This document shows positions 36,454 through 45,474 of a DNA stretch of 64,000 bases, one piece after another. The translations under genes were made by a program, and so were the position numbers. The notes under the pieces were generated by a model. That model worked only from the letters and a program-made list of their open reading frames with translations, was not told the origin of the DNA and made no database searches. The DNA comes from an uncultured Actinomycetes bacterium (GTDB lineage: Bacteria; Actinomycetota; Actinomycetes; Mycobacteriales; Nakamurellaceae): the NCBI GenBank assembly GCA_937926105.1, contig CALANS010000028.1, positions 1-64,000 on the forward strand, written 5' to 3'. The number at the start of each line of letters is the position of its first letter. Positions within the stretch are counted from its first letter, which is position 1.

Positions 36454-38178
36454 ATGCGAGAACCGAGTCGTAGGCCCCGGCGCCGGAGTGTGGGCGGCAG
36501 GGGTACCGGATGGACCGTGGTAGCGATCGGCGCTGCGGTGGCGATCGTCGCCTCCGCCTGCGGATCTGGAGGATCGGGCAGCGGCGACGGCAGCCCGGGC
36601 GCTGGCGGATCACATTCGGCGTCCGAAGGCTCACCAGCCGCGCCCGGTTCGACGCCGGCCCGTGGGGGCACCCTGACCGTGGTCAATGAGACAGATGTCG
36701 ACACCTTCGATCCGCAGAAGACCACTCAAACCTTTTCTGCTGCGGTTCTGACCCACGTCTACGACACATTGGTAGCGCTGGATTACGACCAAATCACCTT
36801 GCATCCCCTGCTGGCCCAGAAGTGGGAGATCTCCGACGACGGTCTGACGGTCACCTTCCACCTCCGCACGGACGTAAAGTTCTGGAGCGGTAAGGCATTG
36901 GATGCGGACGATGTGGTCGCGACCTTCCAGAGGATGGCTGATCCGAAGTTCAACTCGACATCCATCTACTACATGGCCAACGTCAAGACCATTGAGGCGC
37001 CGGACGACCACACAGTGGTGTTCCATATGTCTCAGCGAGACAGCCTACTGCTCAGTAACCTCGCGCAACCGTTCTCGTCGGTGCTCAGTAAGGACGCTAT
37101 CGAAAAGTACGGAACGTCCTATGGCACCACTGCGGACAAGGTGGACGGCACGGGGCCCTTCAAGTTGAGTTCATGGATGCCGAAGAATTCGATCACGATG
37201 GTGCGCAATCCCGACTACAGTTGGGGTCCGGAATTCTTGAAGAACCCGGGCCCGGCATACCTGGACAAGATCATCTGGCGTGAGGTGCCCGAGCCGTCGG
37301 CGCGTATCCAGGGTGTGCAGACGGGCGACGCCGACGTCGCGATGGCCAGCCTGGCCCAGATACCCATGGTTCAAAGTGCCCGCTCGGACACCAACCTTCA
37401 GTTCATCGATCTTCCCAGCTACAACATCGAGTGGCTGGGGTTCAAGGTCGCCAAGCCGGCACAGTCCGACGTGCGGGTGCGGCAGGCGATTGCGTACGCG
37501 ATCAACAAGCAGGCGCTCGTTGACACAAACCTGTTGGGCCAGGGAACGGCCGCGCATGGGTTCCTCGACTCACGGATGCCGGCCTATCTGAAGTCCCTGG
37601 ATACCGATTGGTACAACTACGACCCGGACCGGGCCAACAAGTTGCTCGACGAGGCCGGATGGACCAAGGGTGGCGACGGCATCCGCACTAAAGATGGCAA
37701 GCGTTTGAGTCTGAACATATATGCCGGCACCGGAAGCAAGAGCGATCTCACGTTGATTCAGAGCGATCTGAAGAAGGTCGGCGTCGGGCTGGTACAGAAC
37801 CTGGTGGACAGAACGACCCTGTATGCCATCCGCGCGACCGAGAAGCCCGACCTGAACTATGGATGGGTTGCCTACCCGAACCCCGATCAGGTGCTGAAGT
37901 TCTACTTCGCCTGCGACAACCGTCCAACGCCGAACAGGTTCAATTTCTGCGACCAAGGCGTGGAGGACGCGTTTCAGAAGGCGGCCGCGGCGAAAACCGA
38001 GGACGAGATGAACAAGGCGTACATGGACGCGCAGAAGATCATTCACGAGCAGGTCCCGGCGGTTCCGCTGTACCACGGCAAGTTGACCATGGTGGCTAAC
38101 AAGCGCGTGTCCGGCATCACCCCCTATCCGCTCTACAGCATCAACCTCTACAAGTCGACAGACATTTCCGTCGGATAG
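36454..38178 (+). CDS. Peptide ABC transporter substrate-binding lipoprotein
   Basis: Family 5 solute-binding protein (dipeptide/oligopeptide type). ATG 36454 has AGAGAGG 11 bases upstream and gives 574 residues. A twin-Arg-like basic N-region precedes a hydrophobic stretch and a lipobox VASAC. The binding domain begins RGGTLTVVNETDVDTFDPQK and includes LAQKWEISDDGLTVTFHLR. A Gly/Ser-rich linker follows the Cys. It is first in a five-gene transport operon. A strong hairpin lies just after its stop. The ligand could be a peptide or an N-acyl compound fitting the flanking amidohydrolases. Confidence 0.9.
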   Translation: MREPSRRPRRRSVGGRGTGWTVVAIGAAVAIVASACGSGGSGSGDGSPGAGGSHSASEGSPAAPGSTPARGGTLTVVNETDVDTFDPQKTTQTFSAAVLTHVYDTLVALDYDQITLHPLLAQKWEISDDGLTVTFHLRTDVKFWSGKALDADDVVATFQRMADPKFNSTSIYYMANVKTIEAPDDHTVVFHMSQRDSLLLSNLAQPFSSVLSKDAIEKYGTSYGTTADKVDGTGPFKLSSWMPKNSITMVRNPDYSWGPEFLKNPGPAYLDKIIWREVPEPSARIQGVQTGDADVAMASLAQIPMVQSARSDTNLQFIDLPSYNIEWLGFKVAKPAQSDVRVRQAIAYAINKQALVDTNLLGQGTAAHGFLDSRMPAYLKSLDTDWYNYDPDRANKLLDEAGWTKGGDGIRTKDGKRLSLNIYAGTGSKSDLTLIQSDLKKVGVGLVQNLVDRTTLYAIRATEKPDLNYGWVAYPNPDQVLKFYFACDNRPTPNRFNFCDQGVEDAFQKAAAAKTEDEMNKAYMDAQKIIHEQVPAVPLYHGKLTMVANKRVSGITPYPLYSINLYKSTDISVG

Positions 38179-38184
38179 TCGGCT

Positions 38185-38219
38185 GGGTCGGGGCCACGGT
38201 CATGCCGTCGCCCCGACCC
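38185..38219 (+). terminator. Intercistronic hairpin after peptide-binding-protein gene
   Basis: GGGTCGGGG (38185-38193) pairs perfectly with CCCCGACCC (38211-38219), and inside it ACGG (38196-38199) pairs with CCGT (38205-38208). It starts 7 bases after the binding-protein stop and ends 37 bases before the permease GTG. It has no U-tract. It probably stabilises or partly terminates the mRNA so that the binding protein is made in excess. Confidence 0.6.
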
Positions 38220-38255
38220 GGCATCGGAATCGTCGGCTACTGCCAGGGAGGTGCT

Positions 38256-39194
38256 GTGAAGGGGTATATCGCCCGGCGATTAGCTATCCTGCCGATCGTC
38301 TTGTTGGGAGTCGTGCTGATCAGTTTCCTGATCGTGCACCTCACGCCTGGTGATCCGGCCAGGTTGGTGGCCGGCGAAAATGCCACGGAGGACATGGTCG
38401 CTGCGGTGCGGACGCGGCTGGGTCTGGATGATCCGTTGATCGTCCAGTTCTGGGTTTACCTCCGCGGTGTGGTGTCGGGAGACCTCGGCGGCAGTCTGAT
38501 GACCAGTCAGCCGGTCGCCGAGGCGGTCGCCCAGGCGTTCCCGCAGACGGCGAAGCTCGTCGTGATTGCCCTGGTGGTCAGCTCGTTGGGCGGAATCATC
38601 CTGGGCGCGGTCGCCGCGCTGCGCGCCGGCGGACTGCTGGACAAGCTTGTCATGGTGCTGGCCATGGCTGGAATGTCTGTCCCGGGATTCGTCTTCGGGT
38701 TGATCTTCGTGGTGCTGTTCTCGGTGAAGCTTGGTTGGTTCCCGGCCTTCGGAGCCGGCGACGGTCTGTTCGACGGTGGCTGGCGCTACATGATCCTGCC
38801 GGCGCTGGCCCTCGGCCTTGGCCCGCTGGGGTCGGTCGCCCGGATGACGCGTTCCACCGTTCTCGAGGTGTTACCCGAAGACTACGTTCGGACCGCTCGG
38901 GCCAAGGGTGTCAGCAGCACGCGGGTGTTGTTCAAGCATGTCGGCAAGAACGCCTCGATCCCGATTCTGACCCTGCTGGGACTCGATGTCGGATACTACC
39001 TGGGTGGTGCGGTCGCCATCGAGGTCGCCTTCGGCTGGCCCGGAATGGGCCGGCTCTCGGTTCAGGCCATCCTGAACAAGGACTTTCCGACCGTGCAGGG
39101 CGTGATCATGGTATTCGCGCTGGGCTACACGCTCATCAACCTGATCGTCGACCTGCTGTATGCGGCCCTTGACCCTCGTGTGCGGTTGGGTTGA
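38256..39194 (+). CDS. Peptide ABC transporter permease (DppB-like)
   Basis: Inner-membrane permease of the peptide importer. GTG 38256 lies 4 bases after AGGGAGG (38245-38251) and gives 312 residues. It shows the family N-terminus (YIARRLAILPIVLLGVVLIS), the periplasmic HLTPGDPARLVAG segment, about six membrane helices and the EAA-like loop DYVRTARAKGVSSTRVLFKH. The C-terminus LDPRVRLG is typical of DppB proteins. It is followed 28 bases later by its partner permease. Confidence 0.9.
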   Translation: MKGYIARRLAILPIVLLGVVLISFLIVHLTPGDPARLVAGENATEDMVAAVRTRLGLDDPLIVQFWVYLRGVVSGDLGGSLMTSQPVAEAVAQAFPQTAKLVVIALVVSSLGGIILGAVAALRAGGLLDKLVMVLAMAGMSVPGFVFGLIFVVLFSVKLGWFPAFGAGDGLFDGGWRYMILPALALGLGPLGSVARMTRSTVLEVLPEDYVRTARAKGVSSTRVLFKHVGKNASIPILTLLGLDVGYYLGGAVAIEVAFGWPGMGRLSVQAILNKDFPTVQGVIMVFALGYTLINLIVDLLYAALDPRVRLG

Positions 39195-39222
39195 ACGCGA
39201 TGCAGATCGGCAGGAGGATGGC

Positions 39223-40155
39223 GTGACGATCACCTCGACGGGGCCCGCCGCGGCGGCGGCGACCGATGACGAACGTAGTCCCGGTGGTCCATGGAGCCAG
39301 GCGCTGCGCAGGCTGTTGGGCGACCCGTACTCGGTCGTCGCCCTGGTGGTGCTCGGGATTGTGGTCTTGCTCGCGGTGCTCGCACCCTGGGTCGCGCCGT
39401 ACGACCCGCTGGAGACCGACCCGTCGGCCGCCATGCAGGGACCCTCGGGCGCGCACCTGCTGGGGACCGACAACCTCGGACGAGACCTGCTGAGCAGAGT
39501 CCTGGACGGCGCCCGCTTCTCCCTGATGATCGGTGTACTCGGCTCCGTACTGGGAGCGATGGTGGGCACCGTACTCGGAGTCCTGGCGGGCTATGTGCGG
39601 GCACTCGACGCCGTGATCATGCGGCTGGTCGATATCGTGCTGGCCTTCCCGTCGGTGCTGATCGCCTTGGCCGTTGTTGCTGCGCTCGGTGGCGGCATCT
39701 TCCAGACGATCCTCGCGATCGCCGTTTCGAACTTCCCCAAGTTCGTCCGGCTGGTCCGGGGACAGACTCTGGTGATCAAGGAACGCACGTACGTCGAGGC
39801 GGCGTTGTGCACCGGGCTGTCGCATCGACGGATCGTGCAACGACACCTGCTGCCGCACCTTCTCGGGGTGGTCGTCGTCTATGCGACCGTGCGGTTCGGG
39901 TTGGGCATTGTCATTGCCGCGACACTAGGCTTCCTCGGGCTCGGCGTACCACCACCCACGCCGGAATGGGGCGTCATGCTGAGTGACTCTCGGGAGTACC
40001 TGGCCATTCATCCGCTGATGCTGATGGTGCCAGCGGCGGCGATATTCATCACGGTCATTGCCGCGAACCTGCTGGGCGATGGCCTCCGGGACGCCTTGGA
40101 TCCGAAGACCGACCGGGCAAAGGGCCGGGCCGTCCGGCGCCTGGGAATGGAGTGA
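39223..40155 (+). CDS. Peptide ABC transporter permease (DppC-like)
   Basis: Second permease of the same importer. GTG 39223 follows AGGAGG (39212-39217) at 5 bases, giving 310 residues. An Ala-rich cytoplasmic N-terminus precedes the first helix (SVVALVVLGIVVLLAVLAPW) and then GTDNLGRDLLSRVLDGARFS, a DppC hallmark. The EAA loop reads TYVEAALCTGLSHRRIVQRH. The stop overlaps the ATPase start by four bases. Confidence 0.9.
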   Translation: MTITSTGPAAAAATDDERSPGGPWSQALRRLLGDPYSVVALVVLGIVVLLAVLAPWVAPYDPLETDPSAAMQGPSGAHLLGTDNLGRDLLSRVLDGARFSLMIGVLGSVLGAMVGTVLGVLAGYVRALDAVIMRLVDIVLAFPSVLIALAVVAALGGGIFQTILAIAVSNFPKFVRLVRGQTLVIKERTYVEAALCTGLSHRRIVQRHLLPHLLGVVVVYATVRFGLGIVIAATLGFLGLGVPPPTPEWGVMLSDSREYLAIHPLMLMVPAAAIFITVIAANLLGDGLRDALDPKTDRAKGRAVRRLGME

Positions 40156-41246
40156 CGGTGGCGGCGACAGGAAACGGCGTGACGCGCGATCGCCATGCAC
40201 ATCGGGATGGCCGCTCTGATGGCGCTCCGGCGCTTTCAGAACTGAATCCGGAGGGGGGGCCGGTGCTGGAGGTGCGCGACCTCCGGACAGCCTTCGTCGG
40301 AGAGCGCGGGCCTATCAAGGCCGTCGACGGCGTATCTTTGCACGTCGCACGCGGCGAGGTTCTTGCGGTGGTAGGCGAGAGTGGATCGGGTAAGAGTGTC
40401 ACCGCGTTGTCCGTGATGGGTCTGCTATCTCGCGGAAACAGCCGGGTGCTGGGCGGCAGCGTCAAGCTCTTGGGGGACGAGGTACTCGGTGCACCCGAAG
40501 CGCAGCTTCGCCGACTCCGAGGTGCCCGGATGGCCATGATCTTCCAAGATCCCATTGCCGCCCTCAACCCCGTGTTCACCGTCGGCAACCAGATCGTCGA
40601 GGCCATCAGATTGCATCTGGGCATGAGTAGGGGTCGCGCCCACGACCGTGCGGTCGCCATGCTCGCAGAGGTTGGCATCACCAACCCAACATTGCGCATG
40701 CGTCAGTACCCACATGAGCTGTCCGGTGGAATGTGTCAGCGCGTGATGATCGCGATCGCGCTGGCCTGCGAGGCTCGCCTGTTGATCGCCGACGAGCCGA
40801 CGACCGGCCTGGACGTCACGGTTCAGGCACAGATTCTGGACCTGTTCCGGCAGATCAAGCAGCGACAGGACGTGGGGATCCTCCTGATCACGCACGACAT
40901 GGGGGTGGTGGCAGACCTGGCGGACCGGGTCGCCGTCTACTACGCGGGTGAGGTGGTCGAGGAGAGCCCGGTCGAGGAATTCTTCGCCCGCCCCCGCCAC
41001 CCCTACAGCGCCGGGCTGATGGCGTGCATTCCCGATCCGTGGGAGCGGGTGGACCGGATGCGAGACATACCGGGCACCGTGCCCCGGCTCGATTCTCTGC
41101 CTATCGGCTGCAGATTCAGCACCAGGTGTGAGTTCGCCAGCGAACGGTGCCGACAGGAGCACCCGTCCCTGCTGGAATGCGCGCCGCAGCGTACCGCTCG
41201 GTGCCACTATGCGCAGACGCTGGATCTGACCGGGACCACCGCATGA
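40152..41246 (+). CDS. Peptide ABC transporter ATPase (DppD-like)
   Basis: ATP-hydrolysing subunit, 364 residues. Walker A is GESGSGKSVTAL, the signature motif ELSGGMCQRV and Walker B LLIADEPTTGLDV. The C-terminal oligopeptide-transporter domain has the characteristic Cys-containing motif GCRFSTRCEFASERC. The GTG overlaps the permease stop (GTG 40158 is an alternative). Its own stop overlaps the next ATPase start as ATGA. It works as a heterodimer with the DppF-like protein. Confidence 0.92.
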   Translation: MTVAATGNGVTRDRHAHRDGRSDGAPALSELNPEGGPVLEVRDLRTAFVGERGPIKAVDGVSLHVARGEVLAVVGESGSGKSVTALSVMGLLSRGNSRVLGGSVKLLGDEVLGAPEAQLRRLRGARMAMIFQDPIAALNPVFTVGNQIVEAIRLHLGMSRGRAHDRAVAMLAEVGITNPTLRMRQYPHELSGGMCQRVMIAIALACEARLLIADEPTTGLDVTVQAQILDLFRQIKQRQDVGILLITHDMGVVADLADRVAVYYAGEVVEESPVEEFFARPRHPYSAGLMACIPDPWERVDRMRDIPGTVPRLDSLPIGCRFSTRCEFASERCRQEHPSLLECAPQRTARCHYAQTLDLTGTTA

Positions 41247-42295
41247 CGGCGACGGAGCACCGCACCGAACCGCTCGACGGCGACCGGCGTGACCCGGGCA
41301 CACCTGTGCTGTCGGTCACCGGACTACGAAAGGATTTTGGGGCGCACCGGGACGGATCGGCAGGCTCCTCGCTGGTGGCCGTCGATGACGTCAGCTTCGA
41401 TATCCGGCCGGGTGAGAGCTTCGGGCTGGTGGGGGAGAGCGGTTCCGGGAAGACCACGACCGCACGGATGATCTTGAGGCTGACCGAGCCGACCGCTGGC
41501 CGCATCGTATTGGATGGTGTCGAGCTGACGTCCATGCGCGGGCAACCGTTGCGACGGGAGCGCCGCAACATGCAGATGGTGTTCCAGAATTCGATTGGCA
41601 GCTTGAGTCCACGGATGACCATTTCCGACATCGTCTCCGAGCCGTTGTTTGCGCACGGAGTCGGCACCCGACGCGAGCGGCGGGCCCGAGCGGCCGAGTG
41701 CCTTGGCCTCGTCGGTCTCGGTCGCGATGCGTTGGATCGGTATCCGCACGAGTTCTCCGGTGGGCAACGGCAGCGGGTCGGGATCGCTCGGGCGCTGGTG
41801 CTCCGCCCGAAGTTGATCGTGTGCGACGAACCCGTGTCTGCGCTGGACGTATCTGTTCGTTCCCAGATTCTCAATCTGCTGGCCGATCTGCGCGACCAAC
41901 TCCGGCTATCCATGCTCTTTATCGGGCACGATCTCGCGGTGGTTCGCCAGGTGTGCGATCGCATCGGCGTGATGTACCTCGGCCGGTTGGTCGAGATAGC
42001 GGCCACCGACGCGCTTTTCGAACGGCCGACGCACCCGTACACCCAGGTGTTGCTGTCCTCGATACCATTGCCGAATCCCGATGTGCAGCGGAACAAGGAA
42101 AGGCTTGCCCTGGTCGGAGACGCGTCGGTGCCGCCCAACCCCAAGAGCGGATGCCGATTCTCCGGGCGCTGCCCTTACGGGATGGGCGCTGTTGACCCAG
42201 AGGTTCCGGTGTTGATGACGGTCGATGGGGAACATGCCGTTGAGAGTTGTCGCTGCGTGACGTCTGGGGCGTCGGCGGCGTTCCGCCCGCACTGA
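41243..42295 (+). CDS. Peptide ABC transporter ATPase (DppF-like)
   Basis: Second ATPase of the importer, 350 residues from ATG 41243. It has Walker A GESGSGKTTTARM, signature FSGGQRQRVGIARAL, Walker B IVCDEPVSALDV and the C-terminal motif GCRFSGRCPYGM. It overlaps the previous gene by four bases. The MFS gene follows 76 bases later, probably in the same transcript. Confidence 0.92.
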   Translation: MTATEHRTEPLDGDRRDPGTPVLSVTGLRKDFGAHRDGSAGSSLVAVDDVSFDIRPGESFGLVGESGSGKTTTARMILRLTEPTAGRIVLDGVELTSMRGQPLRRERRNMQMVFQNSIGSLSPRMTISDIVSEPLFAHGVGTRRERRARAAECLGLVGLGRDALDRYPHEFSGGQRQRVGIARALVLRPKLIVCDEPVSALDVSVRSQILNLLADLRDQLRLSMLFIGHDLAVVRQVCDRIGVMYLGRLVEIAATDALFERPTHPYTQVLLSSIPLPNPDVQRNKERLALVGDASVPPNPKSGCRFSGRCPYGMGAVDPEVPVLMTVDGEHAVESCRCVTSGASAAFRPH

Positions 42296-42371
42296 CGGTT
42301 GTGTCGGCCGCTGGGCGGCGGCGATCATCGTCGCCGATCTGCGGGCATGCGGTGATCGATGGGAGGTACCG

Positions 42372-43700
42372 GTGCGTGCGTTGTCGCGCGGGCGAGGGTG
42401 GCTGACCGTGTGCATCGCGGTGACCCTGCTGCTCACCTATTGGCTGGTTAACACCATGACTCGGCCCATCATGGCGCCGTATGCGGCTTCGCTGGGTGCG
42501 GGACCGGGTGAGATCGGCGTGATCCTCGCGGCGTTGGCGTTGCCCGCCGCCGTGTGTGCGATTCCGATCGGCGCGGCAGCAGATCGGATGGGGTATCGCC
42601 CCGTCCTGATCTGCGGAGCGGTCGCGCTGCTGGCGGGCATCGTCGGCCTGATGCTGATCACCACCCCGATGCTGCTGCTGGTGCCGCAGACGCTGATCGG
42701 AACGGGATCGGTTGCTGTCTGGCTGGCGCTCCAGGGCCTGATGATCGAAGGGTTCGGCGCTGCCGCGGAGGGCTCCGAGGAGGGCCGAGATCGCCGGACC
42801 AGGCGAATCACGAACTATTCCACGCTCGCCGTGGCCGGCCAGCTGGGCGGGCCGCTGTTCGGCGGTGTGATCGCGGACGGCTGGTCCTCGGTTGGTGCGT
42901 TCGGTGTGGCCGCGGGGCTGTCTCTGGTCTGCCTGCTGTCCGGGATTCTGCTCCCCCGAGTCCAGCATGGTTCGACGGGCGGCGGCTCGGGCGAGCGCCT
43001 GAGCGCACGCGTCGTCGCAAGGTCTTACGTTCGAGGGTTTCGGATGCTGCGTGAGCCCGGAGTCATGCTGACCATGCTGGTCTCCTTCGTGGCGCTGTAC
43101 CTGATGGATGTGCGTAACGGATTTCAGCCGCTGTACTTTCACGGCGTCGGGATGACCGCGACGCTGATTGGCGCGGTGCTGTCGGTCGGCGGGGTGTTCG
43201 CGCTGATGTCGCGGCTGATCGTGGTATACGCGTTGCGACGATTCCGGAATGGCACCGTGGTGATCTGGTGCCTGGCCCCCGGGGCGGCGGCCACCTGCTG
43301 CGTGGTCCTTTTCACCAGCGTCCCGCCGTTTTTCGTGTTGGGCGCCCTGGCTGGCCTGTTGCTCGGAGTGGCGCAACCGCTCACCCTCAGCCTGACCGCC
43401 GATTACACCAAGGAGTTCGAACGCGGTATGGGCATCGGTCTGCGGATGGTCGCGAATCGCGTTGCGCAGACGGTCGATCCGATGGTATTCGGCGGATTGG
43501 TGAGCCTGAGCGGGTTCGGCCTGGCCTTCGGCGCTACCGGCATCGCGCTCGGCAGCGCGGCCGTTGCGATCGGCTGGTGGCTCAACCGTGGTGAGCGGCC
43601 AGGGGAACCCGATCCGGCGGTGCGGGCCACCGGCGCCCGGCGAGTGCGGCGCGGCATGCGAGCGGCAGACGGACGCGATCAGACGGCGACTCGACAGTAA
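42372..43700 (+). CDS. Major facilitator superfamily transporter
   Basis: The 442-residue membrane protein has about 12 hydrophobic helices. The MFS loop motif between helices 2 and 3 is recognisable as GAAADRMGYRPVLICG. GTG 42372 is the start. The cytoplasmic central loop is near residues 195-215 and the Arg-rich C-terminal tail is cytoplasmic. It lies between the peptide ABC operon and the second amidohydrolase, with 9 bases to the latter. Export of a hydrolysis product or import of a related compound is possible, but direction and substrate cannot be told from sequence. Confidence 0.85.
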   Translation: MRALSRGRGWLTVCIAVTLLLTYWLVNTMTRPIMAPYAASLGAGPGEIGVILAALALPAAVCAIPIGAAADRMGYRPVLICGAVALLAGIVGLMLITTPMLLLVPQTLIGTGSVAVWLALQGLMIEGFGAAAEGSEEGRDRRTRRITNYSTLAVAGQLGGPLFGGVIADGWSSVGAFGVAAGLSLVCLLSGILLPRVQHGSTGGGSGERLSARVVARSYVRGFRMLREPGVMLTMLVSFVALYLMDVRNGFQPLYFHGVGMTATLIGAVLSVGGVFALMSRLIVVYALRRFRNGTVVIWCLAPGAAATCCVVLFTSVPPFFVLGALAGLLLGVAQPLTLSLTADYTKEFERGMGIGLRMVANRVAQTVDPMVFGGLVSLSGFGLAFGATGIALGSAAVAIGWWLNRGERPGEPDPAVRATGARRVRRGMRAADGRDQTATRQ

Positions 43701-43709
43701 GGAGTGGAA

Positions 43710-45341
43710 ATGGCCGAGGCGGACCTCATCCTGGAGAACGCGGTATTTCGAACCATGGTCAGCGAAAACGACGTGGCCGAAGCGGTCGCGGTGCGCGACG
43801 GGCGCATCATTGCGGTGGGAGGACGAAGGGAGATCAGGAAGCTGGCCGGGTCGACAACCGTGTCGATCGACTGCGGCGCCGCGACTGGCTTTCCGGGATT
43901 CACCGATGTCCACACTCATCTGCTGGGCGCCGCGAAGGAACGGTGCTACGAGATCAACTTCGATGCCGAACCACCATGCCGTTCGATTGCGGATGTGCAA
44001 CGGAAGATCCGGGCGAAGGTTGCCGGACTCGCCGCGGGCGCATGGGTCACCGGTGGACAGGTTCGTGACGAGCGCTACGCCGAGCGGCGATATCCGACCC
44101 GTCGCGACCTGGACGCTGCCGCGCCGGACAACCCGGTCTACGTGCGCAGCACCGGTTCCCATATCACCTGCGTCAACAGCGCGGCGCTGGCGCTCGCCGG
44201 GGTCGACCGGAACACTCCTGACCCGCCAGGCGGCGTGATCGAGCGGGACCCGAGTGGGGAACCGACAGGCGTTCTCCGCGAGCGGGCGCGGCTCTTGTTC
44301 ACCGATGGCGACCGCCCGATCATTCCGGCTTACACGATCGACGAGTCGGTGGCCGCGTTGGAGGCGACCGCACCGGACATTCTGCTGCGAAACGGGATCA
44401 CCTCGGTCGGCACGATGGTCGTGGACAACGACGAAATACGAGCGCATCAGGTGGCCCGTCGTCGGGGCCGATTCCCTGTCCGGACCAAGCTTCAGGTGCG
44501 CGTCATCGAATCCGGGATCGCGCTGCCGGAGATGGCCGCCGTCGGTCTGATGAACGGATTCGGTGACGAATTACTGCACATCGGTGGAGTGAAGATCAGT
44601 GTTGACGGTGGATCGCTGCAGAAGAATGCGGCGCTCTACGAGGCGTACCCCGGCGAGCCCGACAATGTCGGTGTCATCCGGATCGAGCAACAGGAGTTGG
44701 ACCAGACGATCGCCGCGGCGCATCGTTGTGGTCTGCGGCCGATGGTGCACGCGATCGGTGATCGCGCCTACGACATGACGCTGCTGGCATTCGATCGCGC
44801 CGGAACGCGAGCGGCGACGGATCACCGCAGCCGGATGGAACACTTCGGCAATCTGCCGGTCACCGCGAAACAGCTTGAGTCGGCCAGGCGGATGGGCGTC
44901 ATCGCGTCGGTGCAACCGCAGTTCCTTGCCGTGTACGGCGACAAATGGGTGGACATTTTCGGTGAGGAGCGTGCGGGCGGCATCTTGCCGTTGCGCACCA
45001 TGCTGGATGCCGGTGTCCGCGTCGTCGGGAGCTCGGACCACGGGATGACCACCACCAACCCCTTGGTCGGTGTGCAGGCCGTGGTGACCAGGCGCACGGG
45101 CGAGGGGACGCTGGTGGCGCCAGAGCAGGCGATTTCGGTCTACGAGGCCCTGCGGATGTACACGGTCGACGCGGCCTGGTCGGACTTCGAGGAGCATCGG
45201 CGGGGGACGATCGAAGTGGGCAAGGCGGCGGACCTCAGCTTCGTCGCTCGAGATCCGATGACCGCAGAGACCGACAGGATTGCCGAGATCCCCGTCACCA
45301 TGACGGTGATCGCGGGTTCGGTCGCGTTTCGGGTGGCGTGA
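43710..45341 (+). CDS. Amidohydrolase family 3 protein (YtcJ-like), second copy
   Basis: Paralogue of the enzyme at 34686, 543 residues from ATG 43710 (AAGGAG 5 bases upstream). The metal motif is FPGFTDVHTHLLGA. It also has the KISVDGGSLQ stretch, MVHAIGDRAYDM, RMEHFGNL and GSSDHGMTTTNP. The two copies share the order of all motifs but differ clearly in the N-terminal third, so different substrates are likely. It is almost contiguous with the MFS gene. Two such enzymes flanking one peptide transporter suggest a dedicated degradation pathway for an amide-linked compound. Confidence 0.85.
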   Translation: MAEADLILENAVFRTMVSENDVAEAVAVRDGRIIAVGGRREIRKLAGSTTVSIDCGAATGFPGFTDVHTHLLGAAKERCYEINFDAEPPCRSIADVQRKIRAKVAGLAAGAWVTGGQVRDERYAERRYPTRRDLDAAAPDNPVYVRSTGSHITCVNSAALALAGVDRNTPDPPGGVIERDPSGEPTGVLRERARLLFTDGDRPIIPAYTIDESVAALEATAPDILLRNGITSVGTMVVDNDEIRAHQVARRRGRFPVRTKLQVRVIESGIALPEMAAVGLMNGFGDELLHIGGVKISVDGGSLQKNAALYEAYPGEPDNVGVIRIEQQELDQTIAAAHRCGLRPMVHAIGDRAYDMTLLAFDRAGTRAATDHRSRMEHFGNLPVTAKQLESARRMGVIASVQPQFLAVYGDKWVDIFGEERAGGILPLRTMLDAGVRVVGSSDHGMTTTNPLVGVQAVVTRRTGEGTLVAPEQAISVYEALRMYTVDAAWSDFEEHRRGTIEVGKAADLSFVARDPMTAETDRIAEIPVTMTVIAGSVAFRVA

Positions 45342-45444
45342 CCGTGGCGCTCCTGGGCAGGCGTGGCGATGGCCGGTGTCCGTCGGGAGCGCCCAGTAGA
45401 GGGCCGAGTGGCGCGGACGACAGCGGCGCCGACCGGCGTCCGCG

Positions 45445-45466
45445 TTCTCGACAAGTTCTCGACAAG
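45445..45466 (+). repeat. Tandem 11-bp duplication before the peroxiredoxin gene
   Basis: TTCTCGACAAG occurs twice in direct succession at 45445-45455 and 45456-45466. It is followed at once by GAGG and then the ATG at 45475. The second copy contributes AAGGAGG to the ribosome-binding site. It could be a recent slippage duplication. The rest of the 133-base gap shows nothing clear. Confidence 0.6.
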
Positions 45467-45474
45467 GAGGCACG

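Noticed and set aside
34719..36725. A 668-codon minus-strand open frame
   Set aside because: It is antisense to the first amidohydrolase, with the typical His/Arg/Asp-rich mirror composition and no domain.
41919..44447. An 842-codon minus-strand open frame
   Set aside because: It is antisense to the DppF-like ATPase, MFS and second amidohydrolase genes, all of which have clear motifs.
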